DNA of 64,000 nucleotides from Hahellaceae bacterium (GTDB taxonomy: Bacteria; Pseudomonadota; Gammaproteobacteria; Pseudomonadales; Oleiphilaceae): positions 1 to 64,000 of the forward strand of contig JADJWY010000013.1 in NCBI GenBank assembly GCA_016716085.1. Reading direction: 5' to 3'. Position numbers and translations under genes: made by a program. The notes beneath the pieces were generated by a model that was given only the letters and a program-made list of their open reading frames with translations, ran no database searches and was not told where the DNA came from. Positions 16,595 through 28,883 of this stretch are shown here, piece by piece. How positions within the stretch are numbered: the first letter of the stretch is position 1; every line of letters starts with the position of its first letter.

Positions 16595-16930
16595 GGGCAA
16601 AGTAAGTTCAGGCCACAATAACCGTCGCAGTGACTATTCCGAACCTTTCCGCATTCCAAATTGGCATAGGGGGCAGTCTAACTGACTGCTCCCCTGCCAC
16701 ACCACCCGGCATGCGGGTCCGCACCGGGCGGTTCGAGAGTTTGAGGTCATGACAGTCCTGGAAGCCCCAGCCGATCAAAGTACGCGATCGTCAAAACAGT
16801 GTTGAGCCGAACCGCGGCTATTGCGCCACCAGCAACGGCTGTTACCTGCAACACGACTGGCCACAGTCTCAGTCGCTCCCAATGCCTTCAATTCCCGATA
16901 GATCGTTTTGGAACGCTTCCACTGCTTTAG

Positions 16931-18245
16931 CCCGGATTTCTCGCGAACCTACCGATAATCGACTCTGCCTCTGATTCTTGTGGGTGTTTTCGCGTGGATG
17001 ACGCATTTCAGGTTAATTATTGACCTTTTTGATTTCAAGGCGCACTTTCCACCCCGATTTTTCGGCGGGGGCTCATTTTAGGTAAAACGCTGGATAAGAC
17101 CGGCGAATACTTGGTAAGGATAGGCTTCTAGCCCGAATACGCCGGTATTCCGAATGACGACGGCGCCCAGTTTCAAGTTTTAGTCGCAACGAATGGATGG
17201 ATGCGCTCCCAGCTCTGTTCCTAAAGCTGATAACAGTTGAGGGGCTGGAGGTGCGATCGCAACAGGTTTTGAGGGTGTGTCGCGAGCACAAAAGGTCGCG
17301 GTAGAGTTCTCTTGCTTTTTCCTCCAGCAACTGCGATGAAGCGCGGATTACTCCCTTGTGCTGACCTCGATTTTGGCGACGACGAAGGACTTTTGCCCCA
17401 TGAATCGGCTGCGTAAGCCAGCGGCATAAAGAATCGTTGTTTCTCTGGTCAGCTCATGCATTTGCGGCAATCACGAAGCCCTTTTGGCTTTTTGCAGGCG
17501 CGGGCGGCAAGGCCCAAGGTGCGCCAGCGCACACCGGACGGCAGACCGCTGTCCCGCAGGATAATCTGGGTATCAGGCCAATAGCTGGGATAAACTTCAC
17601 CAGCAGGCTGGTGATCGCCCAACTGTGTTTGCCCATCGATATTGCTTGGTCGCAAATAGCTGACCAACAACCACAGAAAACATAAAGCGGCAAATAACAG
17701 TAATGGTCGTAGTAGCCGTTGAAGAAACGACCCTTGCTTACCATGTAACCAATGTCGGTGGCGTCAAAATCCAGCACAACCTTTGGGTGGAGCACAAGAA
17801 ACGCTGCCATAGAACTGATGCGGCGACAACTGCGCCGGCAAGCCTGTTCCATCTGCCCAGCGTCGCTTTGCTGGCGGGCGTGATGGTTGAGTGCAGTTTG
17901 AAACGCCAGATCAGAGCGCAGGTTGTCGTGGTCATTGAGCAACCACAGGCAAGGCCAAACGGAATCAGATCGACGAGTTCATGTTTTCCTGCCTGACGGG
18001 ACCCAGCAAGCGGCTACATCCTGAGTTAAGCGGCATCTACGGTCAATTCACGTAACAGCAGCAACCGGCATCCGAGGTGATGTGACCACCCGAAAAATCG
18101 GCTTGAATCGGCGTTTTTCAGTGGCGAAAAGGTAAAGGATCGGTAACATTTTGTCCAACGGCGTTTGTGTTTATTTTTGGGTATAAGCAACTGAAATTTA
18201 AACACAATTCGCCGTTTTTTGTTAGTGCTTCAGGAGAAATCCGGG
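16931..18245. mobile_element. IS1380-type insertion sequence inside the group II intron
   Basis: The ends are CCCGGATTTCTC (16931-16942) and its complement GAGAAATCCGGG (18234-18245), flanked by a 4-base target duplication TTAG (16927-16930 and 18246-18249). The transposase remnant inside matches the IS1380 family. At 1315 bp it is shorter than usual for the family and the transposase is frameshifted, so it is a decayed copy. A second shared motif, CCGATTTTTCGG, occurs near both ends, at about 17056 and 18092. Confidence 0.8.
17073..18030 (-). pseudogene. IS1380-family transposase remnant
   Basis: Fragments in different frames keep the family order: LNDHDNLRSDLAFQTALNHH (about 17940); VVLDFDATDIGYMVSKGRFF then NGYYDHYCYLPLYVFCG, the DxDATD and HGYYDHYC-type motif (about 17780-17690); LVSYLRPSNIDGQ; DTQIILRDSGLPSGVRWRTL, corresponding to the RGDSGF block (about 17580); YAADSW and NPRFIAV (about 17410-17340). 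Several frameshifts and an apparent internal deletion in the N-terminal half leave no open gene. The C-terminal end at 17073 is uncertain by a few codons. Confidence 0.8.
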
Positions 18246-19383
18246 TTAGCTGTATCGCCCTCAGCCGGTGCCTCAGCCATTCGTCCAGTCTCAACCAGAC
18301 TCCCGCTGTTTGCGCCAACACGAAGTACGCTTTCCAGCCCAGCAGGAATGCCCTCAATCTCTCTATCACCTGAACCATGCTGCGCCCACCTGAGCGACGG
18401 GTAAGCTGCCGGACTCGGGTTTTGGAGTTTTGCAGCGCCTTTTGGGCCACCGCACATTTAACCTCCTTGCCCCGGCTCATCCACAACTCATATCCCAGAA
18501 ATTTGCGCCCGAAGGCACTGCTGACCGCGCTCTTGGCTTCATTGATCTGAAGCTTCAAGCCTGCGTACAGTTTCCTGAGGTAGGCCAGCACCCGAGTTCC
18601 CGCCTTCATACTGCCAACGTAGACGTTGCAGTCGTCAGCATAGCGCGCGAAGCTGTGTCCGCGCGTCTCCAACGCCTTATCCACTTCGTCGAGTAGCACA
18701 TTCGCCAGTAATGGCGACAGCGGACCGCCCTGCGGCGTGCCCAGATGCCGATCCACCACCACACCTCCCTCCATAATCCCGGCATTCAGGTACGCTCGGA
18801 TCAGCCGAAGGACTCCGGCATCCTCGATGCGCTTGCTCAATCGGTTCATCAGAATGTCGTGGTTGACCCGATCAAAGAATTTGCTCAGGTCAACATCCAC
18901 CACTACACGCTTGCCGGATTGCACGTAGCGCCGTGCGGCCTTCACCGCATCATGCGCCCGCCTGCCGGGACGAAAGCCGTAGCTGTGCTCACTAAAGGTG
19001 GGGTCGATCGGGGTTGCAGGACTTGCAGCAAGGCTTGCTGGATCAGCCGATCAAGGACCGTCGGTATCCCCAACACATGTCCTCGGTCACTTACTCTCGT
19101 TCGGTCCTTCGCCTCAGACTGACAGCTACTACGACCTCTGCTGACTTCTCGCTTCGGCATGGCCGTCGCCTCGCCTTGGTCACAAGAGCTTCGTGGTTTT
19201 ATGCCCACTCGCCCTGCTTGGCAGCGCCTTCTATGCGGTTCTTGTTCATCGGCTCACGATTTACGCTCCACGCTTCCTTCCCACGCTCGGTCGCCCTCAC
19301 GCAGTTGCGCTTCACTTTGCTCGCTGTGACCAGCTTGCAGCGGGACTTGCACCCGCAGGAACGCGCCCATGCTGGGCGCACAT

Positions 19384-19409
19384 AAAAAAGGCCCACCTTT
19401 CGGTGAGCC
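19384..19409 (-). terminator. rRNA operon 1 terminator
   Basis: On the minus strand GGCTCACC-GAAA-GGTGGGCC is followed by TTTTTT. It lies 15 bases after the 5S 3' end. The group II intron begins two bases beyond the T-run. The same hairpin is behind operon 2. Confidence 0.93.
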
Positions 19410-19423
19410 TTCTTCGTATTAGG

Positions 19424-19542
19424 TGCCTGACAACGACCTACTCTCGCATGGGCAAGTGCCACACTACCATCGGCGCAGAACGGTTTCACTACTGAGTTCG
19501 GAATGGATTCAGGTGGTTCCCGTTCGCTATGATCATCAGGCA
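19424..19542 (-). rRNA. rrf: 5S rRNA (operon 1)
   Basis: A 119-base gene with terminal complementarity (TGCCTGA at one end, TCAGGCA at the other) and the conserved CCGAACTCAG segment. It is identical to the operon 2 copy at 46792-46910 as far as I compared them. It is the last gene of the operon, followed by the terminator. Confidence 0.95.
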
Positions 19543-19653
19543 AAACTGACTTGGTATGACCAAATTCGAACTAACAGCGATTCAGCTGTCTCTAACAATC
19601 AGATAAGCGAGCAATTACTCTAAGCCCACCGGGCAAAAGCCTTTCGGTGTTAT

Positions 19654-22516
<2,863 letters not shown>

Positions 22517-22828
22517 ATATAACCCGAAAACCTCTCGGCTGCCGGTTATATGTCATATACCATTTATCGTGCGGCCCTTTTCTACCACACAATAATTGCG
22601 CTTGAGTAATTGCTCAGTAAAATCTCCGCAATTTCATCAGTTACCATCAACATGATCCGCAATCGATTACTCAATCACCTCTCCTTATCAACCGCAACCA
22701 ACCATTGGTTTCGATTTTTCTTCGCTTATCCAATTTGTTAAAGAACTCTCTGACCGCTGTCAGACGCAATACACGCTTCGCATGCATTCGTGTCTAACAT
22801 CCGCCTACCGGGTACACACCTGACTGAA
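22517..22828 (-). other. 16S-23S spacer, 3' part, with boxA
   Basis: 312 bases between tRNA-Ala and 23S, without a gene. GTTCTTTAACAA (minus strand; 22735-22746) is a boxA antitermination signal. The rest holds the pairing strands for 23S processing. It is nearly identical to the operon 2 spacer (49888-50200), apart from small changes near 22670 and 22770. Confidence 0.85.
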
Positions 22829-22904
22829 TGGTGGAGCTACGCGGGATCGAACCGCGGACCTCTTGGATGCAAACCAAGCGCTCTCCCAGCTGAGCTATAG
22901 CCCC
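22829..22904 (-). tRNA. tRNA-Ala (anticodon TGC), operon 1
   Basis: A 76-base cloverleaf beginning GGGGCTATAGCTCAGCTGGG, with the anticodon loop around TGC, the T-arm GGTTCGATCC and an encoded CCA. It lies between tRNA-Ile and 23S, the usual place. Confidence 0.96.
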
Positions 22905-22914
22905 AGTCTAAAAC

Positions 22915-22991
<77 letters not shown>

Positions 22992-23081
22992 AGTCATGCC
23001 GGGCCCTGCTCCGGGCAACCCGTCCTTCGACTGTATCAAGTAATTTGTTGTGAGCACATGACAGATCGGTCTACTGTCGTT

Positions 23082-24609
<1,528 letters not shown>

Positions 24610-24789
24610 AAAGTTTTTGACCAACTTTCGCCAGTCAGATCTTTTGCTCAAGTCAAAACTACTGCAAATTTTCATTGACAGTGTCACTGACTCTCATCGC
24701 ATTCTTTGGTAAACGCGATCTGTCAGTGCCCACAACAAATTACTTGATTCAGCTTTTTAAAGAACGTCTTCGCTTCGGAAGAGGCGCGC

Positions 24790-24817
24790 ATTATAAGGTG
24801 CGCCGTTTTCGTGTCAA
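24790..24817 (-). promoter_or_regulatory. rRNA operon 1 promoter P2
   Basis: On the minus strand TTGACA (24812-24817), a 16-base spacer and TATAAT (24790-24795) form a consensus sigma-70 promoter. They are followed by a GC-rich discriminator (GCGCGCC), typical of stringently controlled rRNA promoters. A boxA-like GTTCTTTAAAAA follows in the leader (24754-24765). Similarity with operon 2 stops just upstream of this -10. Confidence 0.85.
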
Positions 24818-24903
24818 CTCTTTTTTTCGAGCGACTTCGCAGTTTGATTTCTCGCTCTGCGACCCACCAAGGTTGAGCCAAGCTCTCTCTCGACAGGGCG
24901 CAC

Positions 24904-24932
24904 ATTATGTCGCGCACCACCGATCGACGCAA
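24904..24932 (-). promoter_or_regulatory. rRNA operon 1 promoter P1, touching the end of purT
   Basis: On the minus strand TTGCGT (24927-24932), a 17-base spacer and CATAAT (24904-24909) are followed by GTGCGCC. The A-tract upstream of the -35 (an UP-element candidate) overlaps the purT stop codon. The segment TGTAAAAA-TGCTTGCGT is shared with the operon 2 promoter. Confidence 0.7.
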
Positions 24933-24939
24933 GCACTTT

Positions 24940-26121
24940 TTACAAAATCACTGAAATTTTTGATAATGCAGCCAACGCCTGCGATTTTGCTGCCTCTACT
25001 GTCTCCGCCCGGGCCAACGTTACCCCCATGCGACGCCTGCCCCTTACCTCAGGCTTACCAAACAGGCGCACATCAACGTCAGGCAGACGGAGCGCTTCAT
25101 CTACACCCACGAAAGTAACCTGAGAAGAGTGGCCCTCTGCGAGTAAAGCAGCTGATGCCGAGGGCCCCCATAATCTGGGATGAAGCACCGGCAGACCAAG
25201 TAAAGCCCTGGCGTGCATAGCAAATTCAGACTGAGACTGCGAGATCAAGGTTACCAAACCGGTATCATGTGGCCTTGGTGACACCTCACTGAAGTAGACC
25301 TCATCGCCCTTTACAAAAAACTCTACCCCAAACAGGCCGAATCCCCCAAGCGCGCCTGTCACTTTTTCGGCAATTTGCTGGGCCCTGAACAACGCCTCGG
25401 CAGACATGGCATGCGGCTGCCAACTAGTCCGATAATCCCCATCTTCCTGATAGTGTCCGATAGGCTCACAAAATAACACCCCGTCAACATGACGAACGGT
25501 CAGCAAAGTGATCTCATAATCAAAGGGGACAAACGCCTCAACGATAACCCGGCCCTGCCCGGCACGTCCCCCTTCCTGCGCATATTGCCAGGCAGCCTCC
25601 AGCCCGGACACCTCTTTCAGGATGCTTTGCCCTTTTCCGGACGAACTCATGATAGGCTTTACGACGCAGGGAAAACCGATCTGGCTGACTGCCGCACAAT
25701 AAGCCTCATAATCTGACGCGAAGCGGAAGGTTGAAGTGGGCAGCCCCAACTCTTCAGCAGCCAGTCGCCGAATACCCTCGCGGTTCATGGTCAGGTTAGC
25801 TGCCCTGGCAGAAGGCACGACTCTAACACCTTCGCCCTCCAGCTTAAGAAGTTCCGTCGTTGCAATTGCTTCAATTTCGGGAATAACAAAATCAGGCTTC
25901 TCTGCCTCAATCACGCCACGCAGCGCCAGAGGATCCAACATATTGACAACATGCTGACGATGGGCAACCTGCATCGCTGGCGCATTTGGGTATCGATCGA
26001 CGGCAATAACCTCTACCCCCAGTCGCTGCAACTCAATTGCCACCTCTTTTCCCAGCTCCCCACTACCCAGCAACATCGCTTTAACCGCAGTGCGAGACAG
26101 TGGCGTTCCCAGTGAGGCCAT
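24940..26121 (-). CDS. purT: Formate-dependent phosphoribosylglycinamide formyltransferase
   Basis: A 393-residue ATP-grasp enzyme that makes formyl-GAR from GAR, formate and ATP in purine synthesis, independently of folate. MLLGSGELGKEVAIE at residues 16-30 is the N-terminal nucleotide-fold loop; SSSGKGQS at 159-166 is the ATP-grasp glycine-rich loop; EFFVKGDEVYFSEVSPRPHD is the metal-binding end of the domain. I start at the ATG at 26121 (GGGAG just upstream), not at 26196, which overlaps the previous gene. It is the last gene of the group starting at nudL. Its stop codon overlaps the upstream element of rRNA promoter P1. Confidence 0.95.
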   Translation of the reverse strand: MASLGTPLSRTAVKAMLLGSGELGKEVAIELQRLGVEVIAVDRYPNAPAMQVAHRQHVVNMLDPLALRGVIEAEKPDFVIPEIEAIATTELLKLEGEGVRVVPSARAANLTMNREGIRRLAAEELGLPTSTFRFASDYEAYCAAVSQIGFPCVVKPIMSSSGKGQSILKEVSGLEAAWQYAQEGGRAGQGRVIVEAFVPFDYEITLLTVRHVDGVLFCEPIGHYQEDGDYRTSWQPHAMSAEALFRAQQIAEKVTGALGGFGLFGVEFFVKGDEVYFSEVSPRPHDTGLVTLISQSQSEFAMHARALLGLPVLHPRLWGPSASAALLAEGHSSQVTFVGVDEALRLPDVDVRLFGKPEVRGRRRMGVTLARAETVEAAKSQALAALSKISVIL

Positions 26122-26122
26122 A

Positions 26123-26317
26123 TCACTCCCTCCCAATAATATGTTTTCTTTCTCGCTCAGCCACCCGCTTGAGCACTTCCAACTTCTCGTCGTCACTGAG
26201 AGATGACCATACCGCTATCTCATCAGCGTGCCGATGACATCCTGTGCAGACATCATGTTCATCCAGCGCACACACATTGATGCACGGAGACTTAACTCTC
26301 TTCTGCTCGACCTTCAT
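26123..26317 (-). CDS. DUF1289 small zinc-ribbon-like protein
   Basis: A 64-residue protein with Cys12, Cys16, Cys24 and Cys27 in SPCINVCALDEHDVCTGCHR, the signature of the DUF1289 family, probably a metal site. The C-terminal half is a basic helix (LSDDEKLEVLKRVAERERKH). Function is unknown in the family. Its ATG directly follows the stop of the carbonic anhydrase-like gene and its stop is one base from the purT start, so the three are certainly co-transcribed. Confidence 0.88.
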   Translation of the reverse strand: MKVEQKRVKSPCINVCALDEHDVCTGCHRHADEIAVWSSLSDDEKLEVLKRVAERERKHIIGRE

Positions 26318-26839
26318 TCAGCGTGCCCGGAGATGCGATGCATATAAAATTGCTTTTTCTCGATAATGCTGCGCACTTCGCTCCAAAGCCTCCTTTTCCG
26401 ACGAAGTCAATTCTCGTTTTATACGCGCCGGACTTCCCAAAACCAATACGCCATCAGGGACCTCCATCCCCTCCGGTATCAGGGTCTGCGCCCCAATCAG
26501 ACAATGCCGACCAATTTTGGCCCTATTCAGAACAACCGCCTGAATCCCAACCAACGTACAGGAACCAATTTCACACCCATGCAACATCGCCTGATGCCCA
26601 ACTGTCACCCGGTCGGCGATTTGAAGAGAAATACCCTCGTCAGTGTGCAAGATCGCCCCATCCTGAATGTTCGTATCCTCGCCAATCGAGATCACATCAT
26701 TATCTGCACGCACAACCGCGCCAAACCAGATGCTCGCATGAGCGTTCAAGCAAACGCTGCCAATTACTTGGGCTGACTCGGCGATATAATGTCCCGAACC
26801 TAACAGCTCAATGCGCCTTCCCGGCAATTCGTAAATCAT
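26318..26839 (-). CDS. Gamma-carbonic anhydrase-like protein (YrdA/PaaY type)
   Basis: A 173-residue left-handed beta-helix protein built of hexapeptide repeats (for example IGSVCLNAHASIWFGAVVRA). The three metal-binding histidines are visible: His65 in LHTDEG, and His82 and His87 in VGHQAMLHGC. Members bind zinc or iron; some are carbonic anhydrases and others act on CoA thioesters, so the substrate is not certain. I start at the ATG at 26839 (GGGGGG upstream), one base after the nudL stop; a longer frame from 26977 runs into nudL. Confidence 0.9.
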   Translation of the reverse strand: MIYELPGRRIELLGSGHYIAESAQVIGSVCLNAHASIWFGAVVRADNDVISIGEDTNIQDGAILHTDEGISLQIADRVTVGHQAMLHGCEIGSCTLVGIQAVVLNRAKIGRHCLIGAQTLIPEGMEVPDGVLVLGSPARIKRELTSSEKEALERSAQHYREKAILYASHLRAR

Positions 26840-26840
26840 G

Positions 26841-27404
26841 CTATTCCCCCCATTGACACCCCAAACCTGTACGCAAGAAATCAACCAACACCATCGCCGA
26901 CATACCCCAGATCTGATAATCGCCGTACTGCCAGCAGGGAACCGAAGCACGAAACTCTTTATAACCCAATTGATCAAAACGCTCGGGAGGGCATTCCAGA
27001 AAATAGCGCACCGGTACAGTAAATATGCTTTCTATTTCACGGGTATCTGCCGTTAGCTGAGTGTCGGAGTCAATCAGCCCGACGAAGGGCGTTACCAATA
27101 TCTCATAGCGGGAAATAACCTCACTCAACTGCCCAACGATTCTTACACCCGAAGGGTTGAGGCCAATTTCCTCTTGCGACTCCCTCAGCGCTGTGTCGAT
27201 CAGCGTCAGATCAGCAGCCTCCGCGCGTCCGCCCGGAAAGGCAACTTGCCCACCATGGGTTTTCAGCTGACTGGAACGACGGGTAAACACCAGTCGAGGC
27301 TCATCTTCGTTAGTCAACGCCAACAAAATGGCCGCGCGCTCAAACGGGACATCAATGCGCCGCGGATCGTTGTTTTTGAGGCGTTGCACCAGGTTTGCAA
27401 GCAT
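26841..27404 (-). CDS. Nudix hydrolase, CoA pyrophosphatase type
   Basis: A 187-residue protein with the NuCoA signature before the Nudix box (TRRSSQLKTHGGQVAFPGGR, residues 41-60) followed by the Nudix helix with REsQEEIGL (about 74-82). Enzymes of this group cleave CoA and its derivatives to phosphopantetheine and 3',5'-ADP (NudL/YeaB type). AAGG lies seven bases before the ATG. It is divergent from the next Nudix gene (27495), with 90 bases between them, and heads the 27404-24940 gene group. Confidence 0.9.
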   Translation of the reverse strand: MLANLVQRLKNNDPRRIDVPFERAAILLALTNEDEPRLVFTRRSSQLKTHGGQVAFPGGRAEAADLTLIDTALRESQEEIGLNPSGVRIVGQLSEVISRYEILVTPFVGLIDSDTQLTADTREIESIFTVPVRYFLECPPERFDQLGYKEFRASVPCWQYGDYQIWGMSAMVLVDFLRTGLGCQWGE

Positions 27405-27494
27405 AAAGCCTTCTATTTGGTTCTTCGGTATAGCCAGTGGCCTGAAAAAATACCATACTTCCAGGCCACTTACAGCCGAACCAGATCACCTTGT

Positions 27495-28094
27495 ATGAAG
27501 TTCTGTAGCGAATGCGGCAATGGTATTGTCGTTGAAGTCCCCAAAGGCGACAATCGCCCACGACATGTGTGCCCCAGCTGCCAAACCATCCACTACCACA
27601 ATCCACGCATTGTTGCGGGCACGCTTCCGACCTACCAGGGACGGATTCTACTCTGCCGGCGAGCAATTGAACCGCGCCAAGGGTACTGGACACTCCCCGC
27701 AGGATTTATGGAGCTAGGGGAATCTGTCGCCGAAGCAGCGGCCCGGGAAACTTGGGAAGAGGCTGAAGCCAGGGTGAATATGGGCCCTTTGTACACCGTG
27801 ATCAACATTCCCTACATCGGTCAAGTCCATATTTTCTACCTTGCCGATATTCGGGATGGTGAATACGGTGCAGGCTTGGAAAGCCTGGAAAGTCGACTGT
27901 TTGCGCCAGAGGAAATCCCATGGGAGGCGCTGGCATTCCGGTCGGTCAAACTGACACTTGAGAAATACCTTGACGATCGAAAACTGGGCGTGAACGCCCT
28001 TCAAAGTACTGAAATGACGTTGGAGATTCCCCCAGAATGGAAGCCTTCTGACAGCAAATCGGCACCCTTAGACCACCTTAAGACTCCATCCTAA
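27495..28094 (+). CDS. Nudix hydrolase with N-terminal zinc ribbon
   Basis: A 199-residue protein. Cys4, Cys7, Cys26 and Cys29 (CSECG, CPSC) form a zinc ribbon. GFMELGESVAEAAARETWEE at residues 70-89 is a complete Nudix box. Proteins of this type hydrolyse dinucleoside pyrophosphates such as ADP-ribose or NADH; the substrate cannot be told here. I use the ATG at 27495; a frame open from 27174 would run antisense through nudL and is not credible. Its 3' end overlaps the convergent gene at 28078-28386 by 17 bases. Confidence 0.9.
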   Translation: MKFCSECGNGIVVEVPKGDNRPRHVCPSCQTIHYHNPRIVAGTLPTYQGRILLCRRAIEPRQGYWTLPAGFMELGESVAEAAARETWEEAEARVNMGPLYTVINIPYIGQVHIFYLADIRDGEYGAGLESLESRLFAPEEIPWEALAFRSVKLTLEKYLDDRKLGVNALQSTEMTLEIPPEWKPSDSKSAPLDHLKTPS

Positions 28095-28386
28095 GCACGT
28101 GATATGCGGGCGTCTCGTAGGGGTGAGAGGCCTTTAGCGCACGGATACAGTTTGCAAGGCAGGTTGCGTTCACAACCATCTCGACTTTATATTCAACGAC
28201 TTTTTCAATTTCGCCCACAGCACCAATAAAAGGCTGGCTGCCGGACAAGGGTCGGAACTGCCCCTCACCCTTCACCTGCCATGCACAGCAGTCATAGTTT
28301 CCGATTCGACCTCCGCCCGCGGCAAAAACAGCCATCTTTACGGTTTCAAGAAACGCCTCAGTTACATAAAACGACAGCAAATACAT
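28078..28386 (-). CDS. NIF3/YqfO-like small protein
   Basis: A 102-residue protein (MYLLSFYVTEAFLETVKMAV and on). It has the motif GGGRIGNYDCCAWQVKGEGQ followed by FRPLSGSQPFIG and ends ASHPYETPAYHVLRMES. This is the stand-alone form of the PII/CutA-like insert domain of YqfO (NIF3 family). Function is unknown. The ATG at 28386 has GGAG ten bases upstream; an earlier ATG at 28470 lies in the intergenic region and lacks support. Confidence 0.88.
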   Translation of the reverse strand: MYLLSFYVTEAFLETVKMAVFAAGGGRIGNYDCCAWQVKGEGQFRPLSGSQPFIGAVGEIEKVVEYKVEMVVNATCLANCIRALKASHPYETPAYHVLRMES

Positions 28387-28460
28387 TGCGACACACTCCA
28401 GCCCCCACACTGTCTTCCACTGCCATCTAAGTAGCATCAAAACTGTGCAAACGGCATTTT

Positions 28461-28719
28461 TTATCCACAACCGGTATCAAAATGTTTCCAACGGTGACAA
28501 ATTTTAGTTATCCCCCGTTTCTGTGGATAAGTCTGGGGAAAAATTCTGGGAATCCGCCGGAAACACACATAAATCCTTGAGCGCCAACAAATTGGACGTT
28601 TTTTGACCAGTCTATTTTTCTTATACATTTCAATGGGTTAAATTTTAAACCTGCAACCTGGCGCGCTTCCAGACTTTTCTACAGGAGCCTATGAGTGTTG
28701 CGCGCCAAAATGTGCATAA
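28461..28719. other. Intergenic region with three consensus DnaA boxes
   Basis: The 497 bases 28387-28883 hold no gene. TTATCCACA (28461-28469), TGTGGATAA (28522-28530, inverted) and TGTGCATAA (28711-28719, inverted) each fit the DnaA consensus TTATNCACA. The surroundings are A+T-rich (for example AAATTTTAAA near 28640). No dnaA, gidA or rpmH gene is near, so it is not evidently oriC. A datA/DARS-like titration site or DnaA-regulated promoter is possible. Confidence 0.5.
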
Positions 28720-28883
28720 AAACAGATTGTCAACCTGACTTTTTAATAAAAAGCGCTTGAAAAGGGTCCTGCAATGGAGTAAATGCGCGCTAAAGATCAA
28801 TTAACACCCAGAAGGCTTACGTTTTTTTGCACACCCTTACAATTCGTAACAAAGCGACCAAGACAGCCGCTTGCAAATTACGA

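Larger units (their letters stand above)
16747..19208 (-). pseudogene. Group II intron reverse transcriptase/maturase, broken
   Basis: Recognisable blocks, in order: LGIPTVLDRLIQQALLQVLQ (about 19085-19020); a frameshift near 19005; HSYGFRPGRRAHDAVKAARR; VDVDLSKFFDRVNHDILMNR; GTPQGGPLSPLLANVLLDEV; the catalytic FARYADDCNVYV (about 18640); the thumb region to HRLRAIQL at 18250; then, after the insertion sequence, KQWKRSKTIYRELKALGATE (16930-16870) and the end YFDRLGLPGLS at 16750. The N-terminal fingers region is missing: intron RNA sequence runs straight into the LGIPTVLDR motif. Deleting the insertion with one TTAG copy restores AIQLKQWK in frame. It is non-functional as it stands. Confidence 0.85.
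16660..19381 (-). mobile_element. Degenerate group II intron behind rRNA operon 1
   Basis: On the minus strand the intron begins GTGCGCCCAGC at 19381, directly after the rRNA terminator T-run and AT. It ends near 16660, shortly after a domain V-like hairpin (about 16690-16735, with GAACCGCCCGGTGCGGACCC). The same flanks occur without intron behind rRNA operon 2 (46741-46757), which fixes the ends to within one or two bases. It encodes a broken reverse transcriptase and is itself interrupted by an IS1380-type element. A position just after a terminator hairpin is typical for some bacterial group II introns, notably class C. The exact class cannot be assigned here. Confidence 0.85.

Noticed and set aside
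24675..25118. Open frame of 147 codons on the plus strand over the rRNA leader
   Set aside because: It crosses the rRNA promoters and the 3' end of purT in antisense; no support as a gene.
28461..28719. Chromosomal origin (oriC)
   Set aside because: Only three DnaA boxes, and none of the usual neighbours (dnaA, dnaN, gidA, rpmH). Kept only as a DnaA-box cluster.
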